Source: Streptomyces sp. Je 1-332
GTDB taxonomy: Bacteria; Actinomycetota; Actinomycetes; Streptomycetales; Streptomycetaceae
Direction of reading: 5' to 3'
Assembly (NCBI RefSeq): GCF_040730185.1
Contig: NZ_CP160402.1
Span: forward strand, 5,270,001 to 5,334,000
DNA: 64,000 nucleotides
Positions within the stretch are counted from its first letter, which is position 1. Every line of letters starts with the position of its first letter. This document shows, piece by piece, positions 57,094 to 64,000 of this stretch. Made by a program: the position numbers and the translations under genes. The notes under the pieces were generated by a model. That model was not told the origin of the DNA. It did not search any database and saw only the letters and a list, made by a program, of their open reading frames with translations.

Positions 57094-58078
57094 CACACCC
57101 GCGAGCAAGACGGCGATCCACGTGTCCCCGGAGGCGGCCGGCGCGAAAGGCGCCACGGACACCGCGGTCGCGGATACCGCCGCTGCCAAGGACAAGGTCT
57201 CCAGCGCGCAGAAGAAGCCCCGTTCGCTGTGGGGCGACGCCTGGTACGAACTCCGCCATCGCCCCATGTTCTGGATATCGGCGACCCTGCTGGTCCTGCT
57301 CATCGTGATCGCCGCCTTCCCCGGGCTGTTCACCAGCGCGGACCCGCGGGACGGTGACCTCACCAACCACTTCCTGAGCAAGCCGGAACTGGGCCACTTC
57401 TTCCAGCCCGACTGGTTCGGCTACGACGGTCAGGGTCGTTCCATCTACGCCCGCGTCATCTACGGAACTCGGGCATCGATCCTGGTGGGCGTGGGTGTGA
57501 CCGTCCTGGTCACGCTGGTCGGCGGCTTGTTGGGAATGCTGGCGGGATACTTCGGGGGATGGATCGACTCCATCATCTCTCGTATCACCGACGTCTTCTT
57601 CGGTCTGCCCTTCCTGCTCGGCACGATGGTCATTCTGAACGCCTTCACCGAACGCAAGGTGTACGTGGTCATCGCCGCCCTCGCGTTCCTCGGGTGGACT
57701 TCGATCGCACGGGTGACGCGCGCCTCCGTGATCAGCGCGAAACAAGCGGACTACGTGACGGCGGCTCGTGCCCTCGGTGCCGGTACTACCAGGATGCTGT
57801 TCCGCCACGTGATGCCGAACGCCATCGCGCCGACCATCGTCGTGGCGACGATCGCGCTGGGTGGTTACATCTCGGCCGAGGCGACTCTCTCGTACCTCGG
57901 ACTTGGTCTCGCCGACCCGACGATCTCCTGGGGCATCGACATCTCCCAGGGCAGTAAGGCGATCCGGGACAACCCGCACGCGCTGTTCTTCCCTGCCGGA
58001 ATGCTGAGCATCACGGTCTTCGCGTTCATCATGCTCGGCGACGCGGTGCGCGACGCCCTCGATCCCAAGTTGCGCTGA
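57086..58078 (+). CDS. Oligopeptide ABC permease (OppC/DppC type), operon 1
   Basis: The 330-aa product has an extended N-terminal cytoplasmic region (about 1-55, Ala/Lys-rich) before the first membrane helix (MFWISATLLVLLIVIAAF). The permease core has FGYDGQGRSIYARVIYG, the EAA loop AARALGAGTTRMLFRHVMPN, and SLSYLGLGL-like LSYLGLGLADP. It overlaps the previous gene by eight bases and pairs with it to form the channel. The length exceeds the E. coli homologue mainly by the N-terminal extension, which is also found in the second operon's homologue. Confidence 0.93.
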   Translation: MPDTPASKTAIHVSPEAAGAKGATDTAVADTAAAKDKVSSAQKKPRSLWGDAWYELRHRPMFWISATLLVLLIVIAAFPGLFTSADPRDGDLTNHFLSKPELGHFFQPDWFGYDGQGRSIYARVIYGTRASILVGVGVTVLVTLVGGLLGMLAGYFGGWIDSIISRITDVFFGLPFLLGTMVILNAFTERKVYVVIAALAFLGWTSIARVTRASVISAKQADYVTAARALGAGTTRMLFRHVMPNAIAPTIVVATIALGGYISAEATLSYLGLGLADPTISWGIDISQGSKAIRDNPHALFFPAGMLSITVFAFIMLGDAVRDALDPKLR

Positions 58079-58089
58079 GGGAGGCGTAC

Positions 58090-59151
58090 GTGACCAGCAT
58101 CGATCTCAAGACAGACTCCGCCTCCGCCCCACGTTCAGGTGAGGAGAAGAGCGGGCGGCTCCTGGATGTACAGGACCTGCACGTCGAGTTCCACACCCGT
58201 GACGGTGTCGTCAAGGCAGTCAACGGCGTCAACTACAGCGTGGACGCGGGCGAGACGCTCGCCGTTCTCGGTGAGTCCGGCTCCGGCAAGTCCGTGACGG
58301 CCCAGGCCATCATGGGCATCCTCGACATGCCGCCCGGCAAGATCCCGCAGGGCGAGATCCTCTTCCGCGGCCAGGACATGCTGAAGATGTCCAACGAGGA
58401 GCGCAGGAAGATCCGCGGCCGCAAGATCGCGATGATCTTCCAGGACGCGCTGTCGTCGCTCAACCCCGTGCTCTCGGTGGGCTACCAGCTCGGCGAGATG
58501 TTCCGGGTGCACGACGGGCTCGGCCGCAAGGAGGCCAAGGCCAAGGCCATCGAGCTGATGGAGCGGGTGAAGATCCCGGCCGCCAAGGAGCGGGTGAACG
58601 ACTACCCGCACCAGTTCTCCGGCGGTATGCGCCAGCGCATCATGATCGCGATGGCGCTCGCCCTGGAGCCGGACCTGATCATCGCCGACGAGCCCACCAC
58701 GGCTCTCGACGTGACGGTCCAGGCGCAGGTCATGGACCTCCTGGCCGATCTGCAGCGCGAGTACAACATGGGCCTGATCCTGATCACCCACGACCTCGGC
58801 GTGGTCGCCGACGTCGCGGACAAGATCGCGGTCATGTACGCGGGCCGGATCGTCGAGACGGCCCCGGTCCACGAGCTCTACAAGCGCCCCGCGCACCCGT
58901 ACACGCGCGGTCTGCTCGAGTCGATTCCCCGGCTCGACCAGAAGGGCCAGGAGCTCTACGCGATCAAGGGCCTGCCGCCCAACCTGCTCCACGTCCCGTC
59001 CGGCTGCGCCTTCAACCCGCGCTGCCCCAAGGCGGAGGACATCTGCCGTACGGACGTTCCGGCGCTGGTGCCGGTGACCGAGCAGGACGGCACGGATCTG
59101 CCGGGCCGCGGCAGCGCGTGCCACTTCTGGAAGGAGACGATCCATGGCTGA
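58090..59151 (+). CDS. Oligopeptide ABC ATPase (OppD/DppD type), operon 1
   Basis: The 353-aa product has Walker A GESGSGKS near 60, Q loop [13 protein letters not shown] near 118, ABC signature FSGGMRQR near 178, Walker [13 protein letters not shown] near 197, and H loop ITHDLGVV near 232. The OppD C-terminal domain has a four-cysteine motif ([14 protein letters not shown]) near 303, probably binding an iron-sulfur or zinc centre. The start is GTG 58090 with GGAGG upstream, and the stop overlaps the next ATPase by eight bases. Confidence 0.95.
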   Translation: MTSIDLKTDSASAPRSGEEKSGRLLDVQDLHVEFHTRDGVVKAVNGVNYSVDAGETLAVLGESGSGKSVTAQAIMGILDMPPGKIPQGEILFRGQDMLKMSNEERRKIRGRKIAMIFQDALSSLNPVLSVGYQLGEMFRVHDGLGRKEAKAKAIELMERVKIPAAKERVNDYPHQFSGGMRQRIMIAMALALEPDLIIADEPTTALDVTVQAQVMDLLADLQREYNMGLILITHDLGVVADVADKIAVMYAGRIVETAPVHELYKRPAHPYTRGLLESIPRLDQKGQELYAIKGLPPNLLHVPSGCAFNPRCPKAEDICRTDVPALVPVTEQDGTDLPGRGSACHFWKETIHG

Positions 59152-60310
59152 GCCGACGAAGGCTTCGAAGCTCTCGAAGACGGAGGAGCCCGCCGACGCC
59201 ACCCCGAACGTCTCCGAGGTGGAAACGGTCGACGCGGCCAGCGCCGAGGAGGCCGTCGCGGCCATCGAGGCGCCGGTGGAGCGCGGCGAGCCGATCCTCC
59301 AGGTCCGCAATCTGGTGAAGCACTTCCCTCTCACCCAGGGAATCCTCATCAAGAGGCAGGTCGGCGCGGTCAAGGCGGTCGACGGCATCTCCTTCGACCT
59401 CTACCAGGGCGAGACGCTCGGCATCGTGGGCGAGTCCGGCTGTGGCAAGTCCACGGTCGCCAAGCTCCTGATGACGCTGGAGCGGGCGACGGCCGGGGAG
59501 GTCTTCTACAAGGGCCAGGACATCACCAAGCTTTCGGGGCGCGCCCTGAAAGCGGTCCGCCGCAACATCCAGATGGTGTTCCAGGACCCCTACACGTCCC
59601 TGAACCCCCGTATGACGGTGGGCGACATCATCGGGGAGCCCTTCGAGATCCACCCCGAGGTGGCTCCCAAGGGCTCGCGCCGCCAGAAGGTCCAGGACCT
59701 CCTGGACGTGGTCGGCCTCAACCCCGAGTACATCAACCGCTACCCGCACCAGTTCTCGGGCGGTCAGCGCCAGCGCATCGGCATCGCCCGTGGTCTGGCC
59801 CTGAACCCCGAGATCATCATCTGTGACGAGCCGGTCTCGGCCCTGGACGTCTCCGTCCAGGCCCAGGTCATCAACCTGATGGCGAAGCTGCAGGACGAGT
59901 TCAACCTCTCGTACCTCTTCATCGCGCACGACCTGTCGATCGTCCGGCACATCTCGGACCGCGTGGGCGTGATGTACCTCGGCAAGATGGCGGAGATCGG
60001 CTCGGACGAGCAGATCTACGAGCACCCGACGCACCCGTACACGCAGGCGCTCCTTTCGGCTGTCCCGGTGCCGGACCCGGAGGCTCGCGAGGGCCGCGAG
60101 CGGATCATTCTGACCGGCGACGTCCCGTCCCCGGCGAACCCGCCCTCGGGCTGCCGCTTCCGCACTCGCTGCTGGAAGGCGGAGGCGAAGTGCGCGGAGG
60201 AGACCCCGCTGCTCGCGATCCCCCAGCGTTTCGTGGGCCAGGACACCCCGGCGGCGCATGAGTCGGCGTGCCACTTCGCGGAGGAAAAGGACGTCGTGCA
60301 CGCGGCGTGA
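59144..60310 (+). CDS. Oligopeptide ABC ATPase (OppF/DppF type), operon 1
   Basis: The 388-aa product has an acidic N-terminal extension of about 45 residues (DATPNVSEVETVDAASAEEA) ahead of the ABC core. Walker A is GESGCGKST near 105, Q loop FQDPYTSLNPRMT, signature FSGGQRQR near 208, Walker B IICDEPVSALD and H loop IAHDLSIV. The C-terminal cysteine motif CRFRTRCWKAEAKC near 345 completes the OppF type. It is the last gene of the operon, followed by the strongest terminator in the window. Confidence 0.95.
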   Translation: MAEPTKASKLSKTEEPADATPNVSEVETVDAASAEEAVAAIEAPVERGEPILQVRNLVKHFPLTQGILIKRQVGAVKAVDGISFDLYQGETLGIVGESGCGKSTVAKLLMTLERATAGEVFYKGQDITKLSGRALKAVRRNIQMVFQDPYTSLNPRMTVGDIIGEPFEIHPEVAPKGSRRQKVQDLLDVVGLNPEYINRYPHQFSGGQRQRIGIARGLALNPEIIICDEPVSALDVSVQAQVINLMAKLQDEFNLSYLFIAHDLSIVRHISDRVGVMYLGKMAEIGSDEQIYEHPTHPYTQALLSAVPVPDPEAREGRERIILTGDVPSPANPPSGCRFRTRCWKAEAKCAEETPLLAIPQRFVGQDTPAAHESACHFAEEKDVVHAA

Positions 60311-60332
60311 GTCCGCGGACGGCCTGTACGTG

Positions 60333-60375
60333 ATGGGGGCGCCCGGAACCATTTGGTTCCGGGCGCCCCCATTTT
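60333..60375 (+). terminator. Strong intrinsic terminator ending operon 1
   Basis: A perfect 18-bp stem (60333-60350 with 60355-60372) with an ATTT loop is followed by TTTT within ATTTTCC, 22 bases after the ATPase stop. This is one of the few hairpins here with a T run. Confidence 0.95.
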
Positions 60376-60402
60376 CCGGCGTCAACGCGGGAGGAATGGT
60401 GT

Positions 60403-60933
60403 GTGGTGCGTGGACTTCGGTCCTGGAGGGAAGGGGATGCCGTCGCCGTGCTCGCGGCCTTCTCAGCCCCGGAGATGTCCCGGCAGTCCGATGTGCCGGT
60501 CGACTCCGGTGAGGGTGCTCTGCGTTGGATCGCGCTGCGGGAGGAAGAGGAGCGTGCCGGGACCGCGTACGCCTTCGCGGTGGTCGACGAGGACGACGTC
60601 GCGCTGGGAAATGTGGCGGTCGGTGCGGTGAACCATGTCCACGGGACGGGCTGGGTCTCGTACTGGACGGCACCGTCGGCACGGGGCCGCGGTGTGGCGA
60701 CGTACGGGTGCGACGCGCTGGCGCGGTGGGCCTTCCGCGAACTGGGGCTGTTCCGGCTCGAACTGGGCCACCGGATCAACAACCCGGCGTCCTGCCGGGT
60801 GGCCCGGACCGCCGGCTTCGTGGCGGAAGGCGTGCAGCGCCAGAAACTCGCGTACGAGGGAGTGCGCCACGACGTGGAACTGCACGCGCGCCTGGCGTCG
60901 GACTGGCATACGAGGGTTTCCCGGTCCTACTAG
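60403..60933 (+). CDS. GNAT acetyltransferase (RimJ/RimL-like)
   Basis: The 176-aa product has the acetyl-CoA binding motif SARGRGVATYGCDALARWAF near residue 95, with an R/Q-x-x-G-x-G/A-like RGRGVA, followed by GLFRLELGHRINNPAS and VARTAGFVAEGVQRQK, the RimJ/RimL (Acetyltransf_3) pattern. It could acetylate ribosomal or other protein N-termini, or small amines. The GTG start at 60403 has GGGAGGA seven bases upstream; GTG 60406 is next. It stands between the two ABC operons and is unrelated to them. Confidence 0.85.
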   Translation: MVRGLRSWREGDAVAVLAAFSAPEMSRQSDVPVDSGEGALRWIALREEEERAGTAYAFAVVDEDDVALGNVAVGAVNHVHGTGWVSYWTAPSARGRGVATYGCDALARWAFRELGLFRLELGHRINNPASCRVARTAGFVAEGVQRQKLAYEGVRHDVELHARLASDWHTRVSRSY

Positions 60934-60952
60934 CCCCGGAAAGCCTCCATAA

Positions 60953-60965
60953 AGATGCGTAACAC
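60953..60965 (+). promoter_or_regulatory. 13-base motif shared with operon 1
   Basis: AGATGCGTAACAC lies 58 bases before the second binding-protein start and matches the 54096-54108 copy at 12 of 13 bases. The upstream CATAAAG could be part of a -10 region, so the motif may overlap the promoter. Confidence 0.4.
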
Positions 60966-61023
60966 AGCGCATTGGGGTGTATTTGGGCCTAAGTGTGACT
61001 CAGGCCTGAAAGGGAGGCTCTCC

Positions 61024-62655
61024 ATGCGTGGAGCCACGCACGCCAAGTGGGCCGCATGTGCGGTGACCGTCGCCCTCGTGGCGACCGCCTGTGGTGGAGG
61101 CGGGGACAGCGGTGGTGGCGGCGACGGCTCCGGCATCGTGGGGTCCTCCTGGGGTGATCCGCAGAATCCGCTGGAGCCCGCGAACACCAACGAGGTGCAG
61201 GGCGGCAAGGTGCTCGACATGCTCTTCCGGGGTCTCATGCGGTACGACCCGAAGACCGGCGAGGCCAAGAACATGGTCGCCGAGAAGATCGACACCAAGG
61301 ACTCGCAGAACTTCACCGTGAAGATCAAGAAAGGGTGGAAGTTCAGCAATGGCGAGGCCGTCACCGCGAAGTCCTTCGTCGATGCCTGGAATTACGGCGC
61401 CCACCTGAAGAACAACCAGAAGAACGCCTACTTCTTCGGCTATATCGAGGGGTACGAAGACGTCCACCCGGAGAAGGGGGACGCCAAGGCCGACACGCTC
61501 TCCGGGCTGAAGGTCGTCGACGACACCACCTTCACCGTCAAGCTCACGCAGAAGTTCTCCACCTGGCCCAAGACCCTCGGCTACCCGGCCTTCGCACCAC
61601 TGCCCAAGGCGTTCTACGCCGACCACGACGCATGGCTGGCCAAGCCCGTCGGCAACGGCCCGTACACCGTGGACTCGTACGCCAAGGGGTCCAAGATGTC
61701 CCTGCGGAAATGGGAGGGGTACAAAGGGCCGGACAAGGCGCGGAACGGCGGTGTGGACCTCAAGGTCTACACCGACAACAACACCGCCTATACGGACCTG
61801 ATGGCGGGCAACCTCGACCTCGTCGACGACGTTCCCGCCTCTCAGCTCAAGAACGCCAAGAGCGATCTGGGTGACCGCTACATCAACACCCCGGCGGGCA
61901 TCATCCAGACCCTCGCCTTTCCGTTCTACGACAGCAAGTGGTCGAAGCCCGGGATGGAGAAGGTCCGGCAAGGGCTCTCCATGGCGATCAACCGCGACCA
62001 GATCACCGAGACCATCTTCCAGCAGACCCGGACCCCCGCCACCGACTGGACGTCCCCGGTGCTTGGCAAGGACGGCGGGTACAAGGCAGGGCTGTGCGGG
62101 GACGCCTGCAAGTACGACGCGGCCAAGGCGAAGAAGCTGGTCGAGGACGGCGGCGGCATCCCGGGCGGCACGCTGAAGATCACGTACAACGCGGACACCG
62201 GCTCGCACAAGGAATGGGTCGACGCGGTCTGCAACTCCATCAACAACTCCCTGGGCCAGGACAAGGCATGCGTCGCCAACCCGGTCGGCACGTTCGCCGA
62301 CTTCCGAAGCCAGGCGTCGCAGCAGAAGCTTGACGGCGCCTGGCGCGCGGGATGGCAGATGGACTATCCGCTGATCCAGAACTTCCTGCAGCCGCTGTAC
62401 TACACGGACGCCCCGTCCAACGACGGCAAGTGGTCCGACAAGAAGTTCGACGACCTCGTGGACAAGGCCAATGCCGAGACCGACACCGCGAAGGCCGTCT
62501 CCACCTTCCAGGACGCCGAAAAGGTGCTCGCCGAGCAGATGGCGGTCATTCCGCTCTGGTACCAGAACGGCAGCGCCGGCTACTCGGACAGGGTCTCCGA
62601 CGTGGCCCTGAACCAGTTCAGCGTCCCGGTCTACAACGAGATCAAGGTCAGCTGA
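61024..62655 (+). CDS. Oligopeptide-binding lipoprotein, operon 2
   Basis: The 543-aa SBP_bac_5 protein has lipobox LVATAC (Cys about 23) and starts MRGATHAKWAAC; GGGAGG lies six bases before ATG 61024. It shares long runs of similarity with the operon 1 binding protein (GYEDVHPEKG, SGLKVVDDTTFTVKL, GNGPYTVDSY, GLSMAINRDQI). It differs mainly in the Gly-rich linker and the region near 320-360, where CGDACKYDAAKAKKL contains two Cys absent from the paralogue. The pair probably covers different peptide ranges. A hairpin lies directly after the stop. Confidence 0.93.
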   Translation: MRGATHAKWAACAVTVALVATACGGGGDSGGGGDGSGIVGSSWGDPQNPLEPANTNEVQGGKVLDMLFRGLMRYDPKTGEAKNMVAEKIDTKDSQNFTVKIKKGWKFSNGEAVTAKSFVDAWNYGAHLKNNQKNAYFFGYIEGYEDVHPEKGDAKADTLSGLKVVDDTTFTVKLTQKFSTWPKTLGYPAFAPLPKAFYADHDAWLAKPVGNGPYTVDSYAKGSKMSLRKWEGYKGPDKARNGGVDLKVYTDNNTAYTDLMAGNLDLVDDVPASQLKNAKSDLGDRYINTPAGIIQTLAFPFYDSKWSKPGMEKVRQGLSMAINRDQITETIFQQTRTPATDWTSPVLGKDGGYKAGLCGDACKYDAAKAKKLVEDGGGIPGGTLKITYNADTGSHKEWVDAVCNSINNSLGQDKACVANPVGTFADFRSQASQQKLDGAWRAGWQMDYPLIQNFLQPLYYTDAPSNDGKWSDKKFDDLVDKANAETDTAKAVSTFQDAEKVLAEQMAVIPLWYQNGSAGYSDRVSDVALNQFSVPVYNEIKVS

Positions 62656-62666
62656 GGCCAGGGAGC

Positions 62667-62702
62667 CGGTCGTCCGACGCCCGTCATCGCGTCGGACGAC
62701 CG
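62667..62702 (+). terminator. Hairpin between binding protein and permease, operon 2
   Basis: A perfect 14-bp stem (62667-62680 with 62689-62702, CGGTCGTCCGACGC) with an 8-base loop lies at the same position as the hairpin in operon 1, though the sequence is unrelated. This conservation of position but not of sequence suggests it matters for stoichiometry. Confidence 0.85.
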
Positions 62703-62726
62703 CTTCCGTTACTTCCGGAGCCCTTC

Positions 62727-63650
62727 ATGGGACGTTATGTGATCCGGCGTCTGCTGCAGATGATCCCCGTCTTCTTCGGCGCCACGCTGCTGATCTTCCT
62801 GATGGTGAACGTGATGGGCGACCCCATCGCGGGCCTCTGCGGCGACCGAAAGTGCGACCCCGCGACGGCCGCCCAGCTGAAGAAGGAATTCGGCCTCGAT
62901 AAGCCCGTGTGGCAGCAGTACGTGACTTATATGGGCAATGTCTTCACCGGCGACTTCGGCACCGCTTTCAACGGGCAGAAGGTCACCGAGCTGATGTCGA
63001 CCGCCTTCCCGCTCACGATCCGCCTGACGCTCGTCGCGATCGTCTTCGAGATCGTCATCGGAATCACGCTGGGCGTCGTCACGGGCCTGCGGCGCGGTCG
63101 TCCCATCGACACCGTCGTACTGATCCTGACGCTCGTCGTCATCGCCATTCCCACCTTCGTCACCGGCCTGCTCCTGCAGCTGTTCCTCGGTGTCGAGTGG
63201 GGGATCATGAAACCCTCCGTCTCCTCGGAGGCGCCCGTCAACGAACTCATCGTGCCGGGGCTCGTGCTCGCCTCCGTGTCCCTGGCGTACGTGACGCGTC
63301 TGACCCGGACCTCGATCGCCGAGAACCGCCGTGCCGACTACGTCCGCACCGCCATCGCCAAGGGGCTGCCCAGACGCCGTGTCATCATCCGGCACCTGCT
63401 GCGCAACTCACTCATCCCGGTGGTCACCTTCATCGGCACGGACATCGGCGCGCTGATGGGCGGCGCGATCGTCACCGAGCGGATCTTCAACATCCACGGC
63501 GTCGGCTTCCAGCTCTACCAGGGGATCCTTCGCCAGAGCACGCAGACCGTCGTCGGCTTCGTGACCGTCCTCGTCCTGGTCTTCCTGGTGGCCAACCTGA
63601 TCGTCGACCTCCTGTACGCCGTACTCGACCCGAGGATCCGTTATGCCTGA
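62727..63650 (+). CDS. Oligopeptide ABC permease (OppB/DppB type), operon 2
   Basis: The 307-aa product has six membrane segments from MGRYVIRRLLQMIPVFFGA onward and the EAA-loop end RRRVIIRHLLRNSLIP. The ribosome site CGGAG is six bases before ATG 62727. It shares VVTFIGTDIGALMGGAIV with its operon 1 paralogue. It has an extra small loop with two Cys (GLCGDRKC near 35-45) absent from operon 1. It overlaps the next gene by eight bases. Confidence 0.93.
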   Translation: MGRYVIRRLLQMIPVFFGATLLIFLMVNVMGDPIAGLCGDRKCDPATAAQLKKEFGLDKPVWQQYVTYMGNVFTGDFGTAFNGQKVTELMSTAFPLTIRLTLVAIVFEIVIGITLGVVTGLRRGRPIDTVVLILTLVVIAIPTFVTGLLLQLFLGVEWGIMKPSVSSEAPVNELIVPGLVLASVSLAYVTRLTRTSIAENRRADYVRTAIAKGLPRRRVIIRHLLRNSLIPVVTFIGTDIGALMGGAIVTERIFNIHGVGFQLYQGILRQSTQTVVGFVTVLVLVFLVANLIVDLLYAVLDPRIRYA

Positions 63651-64000
63651 ACCCCGAGAGCCAGACGGAGCCATCGCCCCGACCGGTGCGGGCGGCGCGA
63701 TGGACCTCGCGGCGACCGAGGGGACGACGCTGGAGAAGACGCCGGGCGGACCCGGCGGCACCGGCCCATCTGCCCCCGCCCGCAGTCTGTGGTCCGACGC
63801 CTGGCGCGAGCTGCGGCGGAACCCGGTCTTCATCATCTCGGGCCTCGTCATCCTCTTCCTTGTGGTCATCGCGATCTGGCCGTCCTTGATCGCTTCCGGC
63901 AATCCGCTCTCCTGCGACCTGGCGAAGAGGGAACAGGGATCCCAGCCCGGCCACCCCTTCGGCTTCGACGGCCAGGGCTGCGACGTCTACACACGGACCG
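63643..64000 (+). CDS. Oligopeptide ABC permease (OppC/DppC type), operon 2 (cut by window edge)
   Basis: The frame opens at ATG 63643 (MPEPREPDGAIAPTG), overlapping the previous stop by eight bases as in operon 1, and runs off the right edge after 119 codons. It has the same Ala/Gly-rich N-terminal extension, then SLWSDAWRELRRNPVF and the first membrane helix (IISGLVILFLVVIAIW), then the FGFDGQGCDVYTRT stretch corresponding to FGYDGQGRSIYAR in operon 1. The two ATPase genes of this operon, if present, lie beyond the window. Confidence 0.9.
   Translation, partial: MPEPREPDGAIAPTGAGGAMDLAATEGTTLEKTPGGPGGTGPSAPARSLWSDAWRELRRNPVFIISGLVILFLVVIAIWPSLIASGNPLSCDLAKREQGSQPGHPFGFDGQGCDVYTRT

Noticed and set aside
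54384..60310. Calling operon 1 bldK
   Set aside because: The gene order binding protein-permease-permease-ATPase-ATPase does not match the order I recall for bldKA-E, and orthology cannot be tested here.

Overview
The window is high-GC actinobacterial chromosome, almost certainly Streptomyces. Codon third positions are strongly G/C, many starts are GTG or TTG with 4-base ATGA/GTGA overlaps, and it carries chaplin and rodlin genes, which make the hydrophobic rodlet layer of aerial hyphae and spores. I see no insertion sequence, tRNA, rRNA or CRISPR array. Nearly every gene looks intact; only the two edge genes are cut.

Layout. (1) 1-2.1 kb, minus strand: a truncated DUF5949-like gene, two small secreted proteins and a short chaplin. 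(2) 2.5-11.9 kb, plus strand: eight tightly coupled genes forming an exopolysaccharide locus (two GT4 glycosyltransferases, initiating sugar phosphotransferase, ligase/polymerase-like protein, MurJ-like flippase, polysaccharide deacetylase, Wzz-like chain-length protein, FemAB/CelD-like acetyltransferase), followed by a secreted GH26-like glycosidase on the other strand and an ATP-grasp plus flavoprotein pair. (3) 16-20.6 kb, surface layer: a sortase-anchored long chaplin, a second short chaplin, two divergent rodlins, an LCP-family protein and a third rodlin. (4) 20.7-30.1 kb: a conflict/peptide-modification island of two converging operons. The plus operon is trypco2, trypsin-like protease with EAD2, a 69-aa precursor-like peptide and an alpha-KG HExxH-type peptide hydroxylase. 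The minus operon is a VMAP-C-like protein and a 1300-aa SAV_2336/NB-ARC/TPR protein. It resembles the FxSxx-COOH system, but the radical SAM maturase is missing and the peptide has a different C-terminus.

(5) 30.2-43.9 kb, housekeeping and signalling: a threonine-synthase-like PLP enzyme, secreted subtilisin, alpha/beta hydrolase, GntR regulator, a structured intergenic region that may be a small RNA, SPOR and NUDIX proteins, a HATPase anti-sigma-type protein, a PAS-PAS-GAF-SpoIIE-HATPase phosphatase, PspA, a TPM-domain membrane protein and a phosphotransferase. (6) 43.9-47.9 kb: a three-gene succinate dehydrogenase operon of the actinobacterial Sdh1 type. (7) 48.3-64 kb: an orphan peptide-binding lipoprotein with a long charged insert, the ribosome-associated GTPase TypA/BipA, a small secreted protein, and two consecutive paralogous oligopeptide ABC operons, the second cut by the right edge. 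From memory, this arrangement near typA and sdh resembles the bldK neighbourhood of S. coelicolor; the gene order does not let me call either operon bldK.

The genes suggest a cell-surface and development theme: polymer synthesis, hydrophobic coat, sortase anchoring, oligopeptide sensing and SpoIIE-type partner switching. The peptide-modification island inserted next to the rodlins is the most likely place for undescribed biology.
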